Part shown: positions 42,977-50,804 of the stretch, in pieces
Layout: each line of letters starts with the position of its first letter
Position numbering within the stretch: the stretch's first letter is position 1
Origin: VRUE01 sp963720805
Lineage (GTDB): Bacteria; Actinomycetota; Thermoleophilia; Solirubrobacterales; 70-9
Assembly (NCBI GenBank): GCA_963720805.1
Contig: CAVRGT010000010.1
Location: 124,001 to 188,000 of the forward strand
Length of the DNA stretch: 64,000 nucleotides
Reading direction: 5' to 3'
Notes under the pieces: generated by a model
The model's database searches: none
Seen by the model: only the letters and a program-made list of their open reading frames with translations
Told to the model about the DNA's origin: nothing
Position numbers and translations under genes: made by a program

Positions 42977-43672
42977 CTACTCGCGGAAGCGGTAGCCGAC
43001 GCCGCGCACGGTGAAGAGGAACTCGGGGTCCTTGGGGTCGCTCTCGAGCTTCTCGCGCAGGTGGCGGATGTGGACGTCGACCGTGCGCGGATCGCGGTAC
43101 TCGGAGTCGCCCCAGACGTGCTCGAGCAGCGTCTCGCGGCTGAGCACTCGACCCGGCGAGCGGGCGAGCGCGCCGAGAATCTCGAACTCGACGTAGGTGA
43201 CGCGCACCTCCTCCTCGCGCAGGGTGACCATGCGGCGGCCGAAGTCGATCTGCAGCTCGCCGTGGTCGATCGTCTCCTCGCCATCGGGTTCGCCACCCAT
43301 GCGCGAGCGGCGCAGCGCCGCCTTCACCCGGCTGCGGAACTCGCGCATCGAGAAGGGCTTGGTTATGTAGTCGTCGGCGCCGACCTCAAGGCCGGCGACC
43401 TTGTCGGTCTCCGAGCCCTTGGCGGTGAGCATGATGATCGGCACCTGGCTGCGCGAGCGCAGTTCGCGGCAGACTTCGACCCCGTCGAGCTTGGGCAGCA
43501 TCAGGTCGAGGATGACCAGGTCAAAGCGCGCCTCATCGAAGCGCTGCAACGCTTCGCGGCCGTCCTGGGCGGAGGTGACGTGGTACCCGTCCTTGCGCAG
43601 CGGGTAGCTCAGCAGCGTCTGGATCGACTGCTCGTCATCGACGAGGAGGATGCGGGTGGAGCCGTTGGGCAT
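42977..43672 (-). CDS. OmpR/PhoB-family response regulator
   Basis: 231 residues from the ATG of MPNGSTRILLVDDE. The receiver domain has the acidic pair DDE, phospho-acceptor D56 (VILDLMLPKLDG), the Thr in MLTAKG and the Lys in YITKPF. The C-terminal winged helix (TYVEFEILGALARSPGRVLS, RDPRTVDVHIRHLREKLE, TVRGVGYRFRE) binds DNA. It leads the operon with the kinase and HtrA protease, consistent with an envelope-stress system. Twelve upstream codons up to another ATG are open but not conserved. Confidence 0.95.
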   Translation of the reverse strand: MPNGSTRILLVDDEQSIQTLLSYPLRKDGYHVTSAQDGREALQRFDEARFDLVILDLMLPKLDGVEVCRELRSRSQVPIIMLTAKGSETDKVAGLEVGADDYITKPFSMREFRSRVKAALRRSRMGGEPDGEETIDHGELQIDFGRRMVTLREEEVRVTYVEFEILGALARSPGRVLSRETLLEHVWGDSEYRDPRTVDVHIRHLREKLESDPKDPEFLFTVRGVGYRFRE

Positions 43673-43790
43673 GAACAAAAGGATATTCCCCGCACAAAGC
43701 GGCATACGCGGGCGGGGAGCAGATGGGCGGAATTGGTCGTGGACAGATGTGCGAGTACCAAGTACTAAGGTTGCTGGGTAGAGAGCCGAT

Positions 43791-43979
43791 ATGAAGCGCA
43801 GGATGCAACCACGACAGTTGAAGAGCCTCGTCGAGACCGGGCATTACAAGCCTGAGCCCTCGCTTGTCGCCGCTGCGATGCTTCAGCGGCGCGGCGTCAG
43901 GGAGCTGCTCACCAGCGAGAGCTTCATGCCAGCTGGTCGAACCCCGCCGGCTCCAGAAGCCGGCCGCCGGGCAGCCTGA
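43791..43979 (+). CDS. Small FlgM-like protein overlapping thiL
   Basis: 62 residues from an ATG. The stretch LKSLVETGHYKPEPSLVAAA followed by MLQR resembles the C-terminal half of FlgM-type anti-sigma factors (a helix, G-x-Y-x-x-x-P, a helix). The final third runs 56 bases into the convergent thiL gene. It is divergent from the response regulator. The N-terminal half is credible as coding, but no flagellar gene is nearby, so the role is open. Confidence 0.5.
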   Translation: MKRRMQPRQLKSLVETGHYKPEPSLVAAAMLQRRGVRELLTSESFMPAGRTPPAPEAGRRAA

Positions 43980-44931
43980 TCTCGACCCCGGAACCGACCC
44001 GGACCTCGCCTACCTTCGTAAGCGTGACCCCCCCTTTGCTCAGTACCGCCTCGGTCGCTTGCTCCAGCTGCGCCGGTGGGATGCTCGCCAGCAGCTCGTA
44101 GTCCTCGCCGCCGCGGAGCAGCCACCAGGGCTCGCGGTCCGTCGCCTCGCTCAGGGCCACGGCCGCGGCGTCGAGCGGCACCGCCTCGGCATCGATCTCG
44201 AGCTTGACCCCGCCGATGCGCGCCAGGTGGCCCGCATCGGCGCCGAGCCCGTCGCTGAGGTCGATCATCGCCGTGGCGCCCGCGCCCGCGAGCGCCTGCC
44301 CGGCCGCGAGCCGCGGCGTGGGTTCGAGCTGCCGCGTTCGCAGCCCCCCCGCCCAGCTCGGCGACGACTGGTCATTTGACCACCCGATAGGGGGGTCAAT
44401 CGACCAGTCGTCGTTTTGCAGGAGATCGAGGCCGCCGGCTGCGCCGCCGATCTCGCCGGTGAGGACCAGTGCGTCGCCGGGGCGGGCGCCGCCGCGGCTG
44501 ACGAAGGCGTCCGCGGCCGGCGCGTGACCGACCACGGTGATCGCCAGGAAGAGCTCGCCGGCCCGAGTCAGATCGCCCCCGACGAGGTCGGTGCCGGCGG
44601 CGGCGGCGAGCGCGGTCATGCCGTCGAGCAGCTCGAGGCATTCCTCCTCGCCGAAGTCAGGCGGAAGGCCGAGGACGACGTAGGCCTCGCCGGCCTCGGC
44701 GCCCATCGCGGCGAGATCGGAGAGCGCGGTGGCGAGGGCCTTGTGGCCGATCTGGGCGGGAGTGGCGAGCTCACGGCGGAAGTGGACGCCGTCGACGAGG
44801 GCGTCGACCGAAGTCGCCGTGGCGCCGCCCGGCACCGTGACCGCTGCATCGTCCCCGCTCCCCAAATGAATACGCCCCCCGCCCGCGGGCAGCCGCTCCC
44901 GTATCCGCGCCAAAAGCTCAAACTCGCCCAT
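43924..44931 (-). CDS. thiL: Thiamine-monophosphate kinase
   Basis: ATP-dependent kinase that makes thiamine diphosphate, the cofactor form. 335 residues from the ATG of MGEFELLARIRERL. Family motifs: GSGDDAAV (D27-D28), SVDALVDGVHF, ALSDLAAMGAEA, GTDLVGGDLTRAGEL, MIDLSDGLGADAGHLA and RGGEDYELL. In the variable region after GGLDLL there is an in-frame stretch of about 17 residues (NDDWSIDPPIGWSNDQSS) encoded by a near-perfect inverted repeat. Because the flanking family motifs are intact, the protein is probably still active. Confidence 0.93.
   Translation of the reverse strand: MGEFELLARIRERLPAGGGRIHLGSGDDAAVTVPGGATATSVDALVDGVHFRRELATPAQIGHKALATALSDLAAMGAEAGEAYVVLGLPPDFGEEECLELLDGMTALAAAAGTDLVGGDLTRAGELFLAITVVGHAPAADAFVSRGGARPGDALVLTGEIGGAAGGLDLLQNDDWSIDPPIGWSNDQSSPSWAGGLRTRQLEPTPRLAAGQALAGAGATAMIDLSDGLGADAGHLARIGGVKLEIDAEAVPLDAAAVALSEATDREPWWLLRGGEDYELLASIPPAQLEQATEAVLSKGGVTLTKVGEVRVGSGVEIRLPGGRLLEPAGFDQLA
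44362..44413. repeat. Palindromic insert inside thiL, in frame
   Basis: 12-bp perfect outer arms (CGACGACTGGTC at 44362 and its reverse complement ending 44413) and 6-bp inner arms (TTGACC/GGTCAA). It adds about 17 codons to thiL without shifting the frame, in a loop region between conserved motifs. Resembles in principle the palindromic elements found within Rickettsia genes. Confidence 0.75.
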
Positions 44932-45020
44932 ACCTCCATTCTCCCCGACCTCAACTGCTGAGTTCCCTTTTTTACGCGATATACGCGACAAACCACGAAC
45001 TCACCGGTCTCGTCACTAAG

Positions 45021-46115
45021 GTGCGCAGCCACGTGGAGCGCCCGCAGCCCCTTCTACATCGCATCGGCGAGGCCGGGGCGAATTTCGGAACCAAGCCGCC
45101 GCGCAGCAAGCGCGTGCGATTGGCGATCCAGCTCGGCATCGCCGTGGTCGTCTTCGGCTTCCTCGTCCTCACCGTGGTCGACCAGTGGGCCGAGATCCAG
45201 GACAAGGGCGTCCACTTCCACGTCCTCTGGCTGATCCCGGCCTTCGTCATCCTGCCGATCTTCTACGCGCTCAACGCGATCGGCTGGGACCTGATCCTGC
45301 GCTTCCTTGGCTACAAGCTGGGGGCGGGACGGGCGCAGGTCGCCTGGGGGCAGCCGCTGCTCGCCCGCTACGTGCCCGGCAGCGTCCTCTATGTACTGGG
45401 GCGGGTGCTGCTCTCCGAGCGCGCCGGGGTGCCGCGGCGGCTGACCGTCGCCAGCATCGTCTACGAACAGGCCTTGCAGGCAACCTCGGCGATCGTCGTC
45501 GCCGCCTACTTCCTGATCGTCCATCCCGACCTGCAGGGGCAGCCGCTGCGCTGGGGGATCCTGCTGCTGATTCCGCTGCTGGTCGTGCTCCTGCACCCGC
45601 GCGTCTTCGGGCCGCTGGCCAACCGCGTGCTGCGCGCCTTCGGTCGGGAACCCTTGCCCGAGGTGATGCCATTGGGCGGGGTAATGGCGGTGATGGCCTT
45701 CTACGTCCTCAACTGGGGAGTGATCGCGGTCGGCATCTACTGCGTCGCCCGCTCGGTCAGCTCGATTCCGCCCAGCCAAATATTCGTCGCCGGGGCGGCC
45801 CAGGCCTTTGGCTATGTGGCGGCCCTGGCCACCCTGGTCGCTCCCGCCGGCCTCGGGATCCGCGACGCGGCCTTCGCCTGGTCGTTCAAGGTCGCGGCGC
45901 CTGGGGATAGCTTCGCGGTGGCCTCGTTGATTGCGATTGTGGTTCGCGGGGTGCAGACCGTTGTCGAGGTCCTTTATGTGGGGATCGTGACTGCCTTGGG
46001 TCGTAGGGAGGGATGGTCGATCCATACCGGGGTGATTCACGCTTCCCCTGAGGAGAAAGAGGCGGCGAAGGAAGAGGGAGCATCCCTCGAACGGACAAGT
46101 CGTCGCGCTAATTAG
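45021..46115 (+). CDS. YbhN/UPF0104-like integral membrane protein
   Basis: 364 residues with about eight membrane helices. Landmarks of the LPG-synthetase-TM/YbhN family: LLARYVPGSVLYVLGRVLLS, ASIVYEQALQATSAI, and VAPAGLGIRDAAFAWSF. Members include flippase-like domains of MprF and unnamed exporters. The first 40 residues are soluble and basic. The last 20 residues (EEGASLERTSRRAN) are encoded by one arm of a 30-bp inverted repeat and by half of a 30-bp palindrome, so the original C-terminus may have been overwritten. GTG start; no good Shine-Dalgarno. Confidence 0.8.
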   Translation: MRSHVERPQPLLHRIGEAGANFGTKPPRSKRVRLAIQLGIAVVVFGFLVLTVVDQWAEIQDKGVHFHVLWLIPAFVILPIFYALNAIGWDLILRFLGYKLGAGRAQVAWGQPLLARYVPGSVLYVLGRVLLSERAGVPRRLTVASIVYEQALQATSAIVVAAYFLIVHPDLQGQPLRWGILLLIPLLVVLLHPRVFGPLANRVLRAFGREPLPEVMPLGGVMAVMAFYVLNWGVIAVGIYCVARSVSSIPPSQIFVAGAAQAFGYVAALATLVAPAGLGIRDAAFAWSFKVAAPGDSFAVASLIAIVVRGVQTVVEVLYVGIVTALGRREGWSIHTGVIHASPEEKEAAKEEGASLERTSRRAN

Positions 46116-46167
46116 CGCGACGACTTTGAGTATCCGCCCGTTCGAGGGATGCTCCCTCTTCCTTCGC
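46065..46167. repeat. Compound palindrome at the convergent gene ends
   Basis: Outer perfect arms of 30 bp (46065-46094 and 46138-46167) enclose a separate perfect 30-bp palindrome (46097-46126). The inner palindrome contains the stop codon of the YbhN-like gene. The right arm ends 12 bases before the stop of the convergent GT87 gene. It could terminate both transcripts, although it lacks a T-run. Confidence 0.85.
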
Positions 46168-46178
46168 GACCCCGTTCG

Positions 46179-47288
46179 TCACAGTGGGATGCGGGTGCCG
46201 AGCTGGTAGGCGGTCAATCCCAGGAGCAGGAGTTGAAGCGGGCGATCCCTGGAAAGGGCAGCTGTTGGTAGGGGCCAGAGGAGATACCAGGGGAGGAGCC
46301 AGGCGGTGGCCAGGAGCAGGCCGGTTGTTGCCCAAGCTGTTGCGCGGAGCCAGTCGCCGCCGCGGTGGGTCCAGGCGAGGAGATAGACGATCAGGGCGGC
46401 GAAGAGGGCGAGGGCCGCTGCGCGGACCCAATCCGGGTCGAGGCCAGTGAGGCGGGCTGTGGTGATCGGGATGCTCATGTGGCTGGTCCGACCCTGGTTC
46501 TCGCCCGCCAGCGCAAAGGCGTGCACCCAGTCCCAGCCGAACCCAACCCAAGCCACCCCCCCAACAACAACCACGCCTCCGGCAGCCCCCACCAAAAGCC
46601 GGCCGACGGGACTCAAAGTCGAGATATAGATCGTTTTGAGTCCCGTCGGCCGGCGGTTGAGGGTGGCTAGGAGGGCGAAGGGGGTTGCTATGGCTGCCGA
46701 GGCCTTTGTTGCGGCGGCGGCTACGAGGGCGACGCCGGCCGATGTCTCGCGCGCGGTCAGCACTCCGACGATGCCGAGGGTCATCAGCAGGACCGCGAAA
46801 GCGTCGTTGTGGGGGCCGCCGACTACGTGGACGAGGACCAGGGGGTTGAGGGCGACGAAGGCGGCGGCGCGGGTTGGGTCGATGCCGCGGGCGGGGGCGA
46901 GGCGGGCGACCAGGTAGGCGGTGGCCAGGAGGGCGGCCGCGGAGGCGGCCTTGAGCACGTAGACGGCCGCTTCGACCGGGAGCCAGGCGAGGGGGTAGGT
47001 CGCCAGGGTGAAGAGGGGACCGTAGGCGCTGGTGGTTTCAGTCCAGGTGACGTGGGCGAAGGCGGGATCGCCTGGAACAGCTGCCGGGGCGTGGACGTAG
47101 GGGTCGAGTCCGTGTCGAACTGCGAGCCTGGCGTAGTCGACGTAGCTGTAGACGTCGTGGGAGAGCAGTGGGGGCAGGCAAGCGAAGAGGACAACGAGCA
47201 CGGCGATCGCGCCCCAGAGCAGCCGCCGGTCGAGCCGGGGCGCCAGCGCCAGCGCGCCGAGGTAGGCGGCGAAGCCGAGCCAGATCAA
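46179..47288 (-). CDS. GT87-type polyprenol-phosphate mannosyltransferase
   Basis: 369 residues, with at least nine membrane helices. GT-C features near the N-terminus: LLSHDVYSYVDYARLAVRHG with the acidic Asp, DPYVHAP, and WTETTSAYGPLF, followed by LNPLVLVHVVGGPHNDAFAV. The family elongates lipomannan or similar glycans on the outside of the membrane. TTG start, 30 bases after the penicillin-binding protein gene on the same strand. Between residues of two hydrophobic segments (TPFALLATL and LLVGAAGG) sit about 19 residues, RRPTGLKTIYISTLSPVGRL, encoded by a 57-bp inverted repeat. Confidence 0.8.
   Translation of the reverse strand: MIWLGFAAYLGALALAPRLDRRLLWGAIAVLVVLFACLPPLLSHDVYSYVDYARLAVRHGLDPYVHAPAAVPGDPAFAHVTWTETTSAYGPLFTLATYPLAWLPVEAAVYVLKAASAAALLATAYLVARLAPARGIDPTRAAAFVALNPLVLVHVVGGPHNDAFAVLLMTLGIVGVLTARETSAGVALVAAAATKASAAIATPFALLATLNRRPTGLKTIYISTLSPVGRLLVGAAGGVVVVGGVAWVGFGWDWVHAFALAGENQGRTSHMSIPITTARLTGLDPDWVRAAALALFAALIVYLLAWTHRGGDWLRATAWATTGLLLATAWLLPWYLLWPLPTAALSRDRPLQLLLLGLTAYQLGTRIPL
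46598..46654. repeat. Palindromic insert inside the GT87 gene, in frame
   Basis: Perfect 20-bp arms (46598-46617 and 46635-46654) around a 17-bp A/T-rich loop. Adds 19 codons to the glycosyltransferase in a loop between membrane helices, keeping the frame. The inner ends (ACTCAAA/TTTGAGT) also occur beside the compound palindrome 500 bases away. Confidence 0.8.
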
Positions 47289-47318
47289 GCCGTAGGCGAC
47301 CCCCGGCGCGAGGCTCAG

Positions 47319-49460
47319 CTACTTGCTCCCGGCTTCTTCGGCCGCGCCGCCGCCGCCAACGCTCGCCGCGGGCGGGGGAGGCGGCACCGGCGTCGGTTCC
47401 TGTCCGGCACCCGGTGCGTAGGCGTCGGGGTTGTAGCCGCCGGTCACTTCTTCGCCGATTTCGCGGGCGCGGTCGGCTTCGGCTTCCGCCGCACCCCCGG
47501 GCCCGCCCTTACTGCCGCGCGGCGCCGAGGCGGTGAACTGGCCGAAGAACGGCGCCCAGCTGATTGGCTGCTTGGGTTTGGCGAATTCCTCGCAGGGGAC
47601 TTCGGCCCCGGAGTAAAGCGAGTGCCAGATTTCGGCCGGGAAGGTGCCGCCGTAGACGGTGATGCCGTGCACGCTGGTCATTTCGATCGCGTTGGACTGC
47701 GGGTAGCCGACCCAGACCACGGTCGCCAGGTTGGGCTGGTAGCCGGCGAACCAGGCGTCGGTCTCGCGGTCGGTCGTGCCGGTCTTGCCGGCCTGGCCGG
47801 GGCAGCCGGTGTAGGCGGCGGTGCCGGTGCCTTCGGTGATGTTGTCGTGCAGCAGGCGGGTCACCTCGTAGGCGACCGCTTCGGAGATCACGCGGCGCGG
47901 CGGGCTCCGGTCGGGCCGCTCGGTCCTGCCGCCGGGGAAGACGACGCGCTTGATCGCGACCGGGTCGTGGTGGATGCCGCCGTTGGCAAACGTCGCGTAG
48001 GCGTCAGCCATTTCGAGCGGCGAGACGCCGACGCGCAGACCGCCGATCCCCTCGGCCGGGATCCCGTCGAGCGGCGCGGTGATGCCCAGCGAGTGCGCCG
48101 TCGCGGCGACCCGTTCCGGGCCGACGTCGAGGTCGAGCTGGGCGAAGACGGTGTTGTCGGAGGCGACCGTTGCCTGCTGCAGGTTGACCTTGCCGAGGTA
48201 GCCCTCGTCGGCGGTGTGCACTTCCCAGTGGCCCCACTTGGGCAGGTTGAGGTCGAGCGGCTTCGAGGTGTAGTAGGTCGAGTAGGGGTCGATGCCCTGC
48301 TTGATCGCCGTGGCCAGGACGAAGGCCTTGAAGGTCGAGCCGGGCTGGCGGTGGCCCTGGGCGGCGAGGTTGAACTGGCTGGAGTCATAGCTCGAGCTGG
48401 AGACCATCGACTCGATCTCGCCGCTGTCGGGGTCGATTGAGACCAGGGCCGAGGAGGGGTCGGTCGAGTAGGGCAGGGCCGAGCGCATCGCTTCCAGGCC
48501 GACTTCCTGCAGCCGCGGCTGGATCGTCGTGTGGACCTCGATCCCGCCATCGCGCACGGTCGCGGCGCCGTAGCGTTCGATCAGCTCGTGTTCGACGTAG
48601 TCGAAGAAGAAGGGTTCGCGGTGGGCGAAGTAGGAGCCGGAGACATTCAGCCCGAGGCCGCTCTCTTCAGCCTGGCGGGCGCGCTCGGGGGCGACGTAGC
48701 CGAGGTGGGCCATCTTCGCCAGCACCGAGTTGCGCCGCCGCCGGGCTTCCTGAGGGTGCAGGATCGGGTTGTACTCCGAGGGCGCCTGCGGCAGGCCGGC
48801 GAGCAGCGCCGACTGTTCGAGCGAGAGCTTCCAGACCGGCTTGGAGAAGTAGATCCGCGCCGCCGCGCCGACGCCGACCGTGGTCGACCCTTCGACCGTC
48901 CCGTAGGTGGCGGTGTTGAGGTACTGGTCGAGGATCTGCCTGCGCGAGTGCTGTTCGGCGTACTCGATCGCCAGCTTCGCCTCGATGATCTTGCGTTCGA
49001 GGTCGCGCTTGGGGTTGCGGATGCAGAGATTGCGGACCAGCTGCTGGGTGATCGTCGAGCCGCCCTCGACGGTCTTGCCCGCTTCCAGGTTCTTCACCGC
49101 GGCGCGGAGGATGCCCTCGGGGTCGACCCCGCCGTGTTGGTAGAAGCGCTGGTCCTCGATCGCGACCGTGGCCAGTTGCAGCTGCTTGGGGACGCGCTTG
49201 ATCGAGACCGGCTCGCGCGCTTGGTCTGAGGGGATCAGTCCCAGCTTGCTGCCGTCGCCGGCGTAGATGACCGAGTTGCCAGTGCGGTCGACCTGCTTGC
49301 AGGCCGCCAGCGAGGGCGCGTCGGCGGCGACGTTGAGCACCCAGGAGGCGACCGCGAAAACCCCGAAGGCGAGGATCACGAAGAGCGCACCGCCGAGCAG
49401 GGCCAGCTTGCCCCCGATCCCCCCGCGCCGCCGCTGACGTCGCCGATTGCGCTGCGCCAT
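47319..49460 (-). CDS. Class A penicillin-binding protein (transglycosylase-transpeptidase)
   Basis: 713 residues. A basic tail and one membrane helix (about 17-43) precede the GT51 domain, with catalytic E102 in AIEDQRFYQHGGVDP and EGGSTITQQLVRN. The transpeptidase has S375-T-F-K378, S434-D-N436 and K559-T-G-T. The tail after residue 640 is Pro/Gly rich. It polymerises and cross-links peptidoglycan. It lies between a small MscS-like gene upstream (30 bases) and a GT87 glycosyltransferase downstream, pointing to an envelope transcript. Confidence 0.96.
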   Translation of the reverse strand: MAQRNRRRQRRRGGIGGKLALLGGALFVILAFGVFAVASWVLNVAADAPSLAACKQVDRTGNSVIYAGDGSKLGLIPSDQAREPVSIKRVPKQLQLATVAIEDQRFYQHGGVDPEGILRAAVKNLEAGKTVEGGSTITQQLVRNLCIRNPKRDLERKIIEAKLAIEYAEQHSRRQILDQYLNTATYGTVEGSTTVGVGAAARIYFSKPVWKLSLEQSALLAGLPQAPSEYNPILHPQEARRRRNSVLAKMAHLGYVAPERARQAEESGLGLNVSGSYFAHREPFFFDYVEHELIERYGAATVRDGGIEVHTTIQPRLQEVGLEAMRSALPYSTDPSSALVSIDPDSGEIESMVSSSSYDSSQFNLAAQGHRQPGSTFKAFVLATAIKQGIDPYSTYYTSKPLDLNLPKWGHWEVHTADEGYLGKVNLQQATVASDNTVFAQLDLDVGPERVAATAHSLGITAPLDGIPAEGIGGLRVGVSPLEMADAYATFANGGIHHDPVAIKRVVFPGGRTERPDRSPPRRVISEAVAYEVTRLLHDNITEGTGTAAYTGCPGQAGKTGTTDRETDAWFAGYQPNLATVVWVGYPQSNAIEMTSVHGITVYGGTFPAEIWHSLYSGAEVPCEEFAKPKQPISWAPFFGQFTASAPRGSKGGPGGAAEAEADRAREIGEEVTGGYNPDAYAPGAGQEPTPVPPPPPAASVGGGGAAEEAGSK

Positions 49461-49490
49461 GGGCAGAGGGTACTTCGGCCCGAGCGCCGC

Positions 49491-49907
49491 TCAGGCCTGG
49501 GTGTCTTCGGTCGAGAGGTTGTGGATGATGCCCTCGACCAGCATCTGGTTGGGGATGACGACTGTGGTGCCGTCGCCGGGGCTGACGTAGGTGTAGGAGA
49601 GGGTGATGTCGGTGACCCGCCCCTCAACCTCCTCGAAGGAGATGCGGTCGCCGATCTTGATCGGCTGCGAGACCGCGAGCTGAACGCCGGCGACCATGTT
49701 GCCGATCGTGTGCTGGGCGGCGAAGCCGACGATCGCCGCCAGCACCGCGGTCGAGGCGAGGATGCCGGTGGCCAGCCGCTTCAGCTCGGTGAACTGGCTG
49801 AGCGCGATCGCGACCAGGACGAGGAAGACGATCAGGATCAGCAGGCGGCGCAGGAAGCGCAGGCGCGTTTTGGTCGAGCGGGAGACCTGGGAAACTGCGG
49901 GGCTCAT
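49491..49907 (-). CDS. Small MscS-like mechanosensitive channel
   Basis: 138 residues. Two membrane helices: LLILIVFLVLVAIALSQF, then the pore-type helix ILASTAVLAAIVGFAAQHTI with GNMVAGVQLAVSQPIKIGDR, followed by the beta domain (FEEVEGRVTDITLSYTYVSP, VVIPNQMLVEGIIHN). The large C-terminal domain of MscS is missing, so it is a minimal form. The ATG shares two bases with the ATG of the divergent CPBP gene. The frame is open upstream but reads antisense to that gene. Confidence 0.85.
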   Translation of the reverse strand: MSPAVSQVSRSTKTRLRFLRRLLILIVFLVLVAIALSQFTELKRLATGILASTAVLAAIVGFAAQHTIGNMVAGVQLAVSQPIKIGDRISFEEVEGRVTDITLSYTYVSPGDGTTVVIPNQMLVEGIIHNLSTEDTQA

Positions 49908-50616
49908 GGCGACCAACTTAGAGGTGGGGGGAGTCGGGCCGCCCTCCCGGCTCGACTTCCCGTACGCGAACTGGGGTCCGTGGGCCGCGGTGCTCGGGGT
50001 CCTGCTGGCGATTGGCACGGGAATCGTGCTCTCGGTGCCGGCGCTGATCATCGACAACCCGCCCTCGGGCGGGGAATTGAGCGATGCAGCCAACGCCTTC
50101 GTGCAGCTGGCCACCGCGCTCGGCTTCCTGCTGGTGCCGATCGCGATCGCCGCTGTCCGCGGCGCGACCGTGCGGCAGGCTCTATCCCGGCTGGGTTTGC
50201 GGCGTTTCCGCCCCAAACAGATCAAGTGGATGTTCGCCGCGATTGGCGCCTACCTCGTCTTCGCAATCGCCTACACGGCGATCTTCGGGGCGCCGCACCA
50301 GAAGGACATCGCCGAAGACTTCGGCACCGTGCCGGTCCAGATCCTGCTGATCGCGATCGCCGCTCCGATCAGCGAGGAGGTCTGCTTCCGCGGCTTTCTC
50401 TTCGGTGGCTTGCGCGAGCGCTGGCCGCGGATCGTCGCGGCGCTGATCAGCGGCCTGATCTTCGGCGGCCTGCACGCGACGACGGGAATCAGCGCCGTGC
50501 CGCCGCTGATCGCCTTCGGCTTCATCCTCGCCCTGCTCTACGAGAAGACCGGCTCGATCTGGCCCGGGATCCTGCTGCACATGCTGAACAACTCAGTGGC
50601 GCTGCTGGGGCACTAG
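49906..50616 (+). CDS. CPBP-family intramembrane protease
   Basis: 236 residues, about seven hydrophobic segments. The CAAX-protease/bacteriocin-processing motifs are complete: SEEVCFRGFLFG (E-E-x-x-x-R), FGGLHAT and HMLNN. These metalloproteases work within the membrane, and in bacteria some process peptides or proteins involved in self-immunity. The start ATG overlaps that of the divergent MscS-like gene; a GTG at 49924 is an alternative. A strong hairpin follows the stop. Confidence 0.9.
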   Translation: MATNLEVGGVGPPSRLDFPYANWGPWAAVLGVLLAIGTGIVLSVPALIIDNPPSGGELSDAANAFVQLATALGFLLVPIAIAAVRGATVRQALSRLGLRRFRPKQIKWMFAAIGAYLVFAIAYTAIFGAPHQKDIAEDFGTVPVQILLIAIAAPISEEVCFRGFLFGGLRERWPRIVAALISGLIFGGLHATTGISAVPPLIAFGFILALLYEKTGSIWPGILLHMLNNSVALLGH

Positions 50617-50624
50617 CGAGCAAA

Positions 50625-50653
50625 GAAACGGCCCGCCGTGGGCGGGCCGTTTC
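50625..50653 (+). terminator. Hairpin after the CPBP gene
   Basis: 13-bp perfect stem GAAACGGCCCGCC/GGCGGGCCGTTTC around a three-base loop, starting 8 bases after the stop codon. The base of the stem supplies TTT, a weak tail. It may also end transcripts from the tRNA on the opposite strand. Confidence 0.8.
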
Positions 50654-50716
50654 AGGGTGAAGGGGGCTTCTAAACCCCCAAACGATTGACACTCACGAGG
50701 CCACGAAGTCTAACAG

Positions 50717-50804
50717 CGGAGGGCGGGGGACTCGAACCCCATTCGGACAGTGCCCGAACTCGTGAGTGTCAGTCACTTGCCTCGACCTCGCGGCTTCACC
50801 CTCC
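50717..50804 (-). tRNA. Class II (long variable arm) tRNA, anticodon loop reads GAC
   Basis: On the minus strand the molecule begins GGAGGGTGAAGCCGCGAGGT. The acceptor pairs GGAGGGT with GCCCTCC and discriminator G, and pairing continues outside for at least two more bases. The D-arm is GCC/GGC, the anticodon stem GTGA/TCAC with loop CTGACAC (GAC), the variable arm TTCGG/CCGAA with a 7-base loop, and the T-arm GGGG-TTCGAGT-CCCC. The body and G73 look like tRNA-Ser; the anticodon would read Val GUC. It could be a functional unusual tRNA, or a serine tRNA altered in its anticodon arm. About 88 bases; no CCA. Confidence 0.6.

Noticed and set aside
43754..43766. AGTAC-CAA-GTACT palindrome between the response regulator and the FlgM-like gene
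   Set aside because: Short; could be a response-regulator site, but there is no repeat or promoter element next to it to support the call.
46108..46551. Minus-strand frame ending in EEGASLERADTQSRRAN
   Set aside because: It is a Pro/Arg-rich out-of-frame reading of the GT87 gene; its end looks like the YbhN-like protein only because of the inverted repeat.
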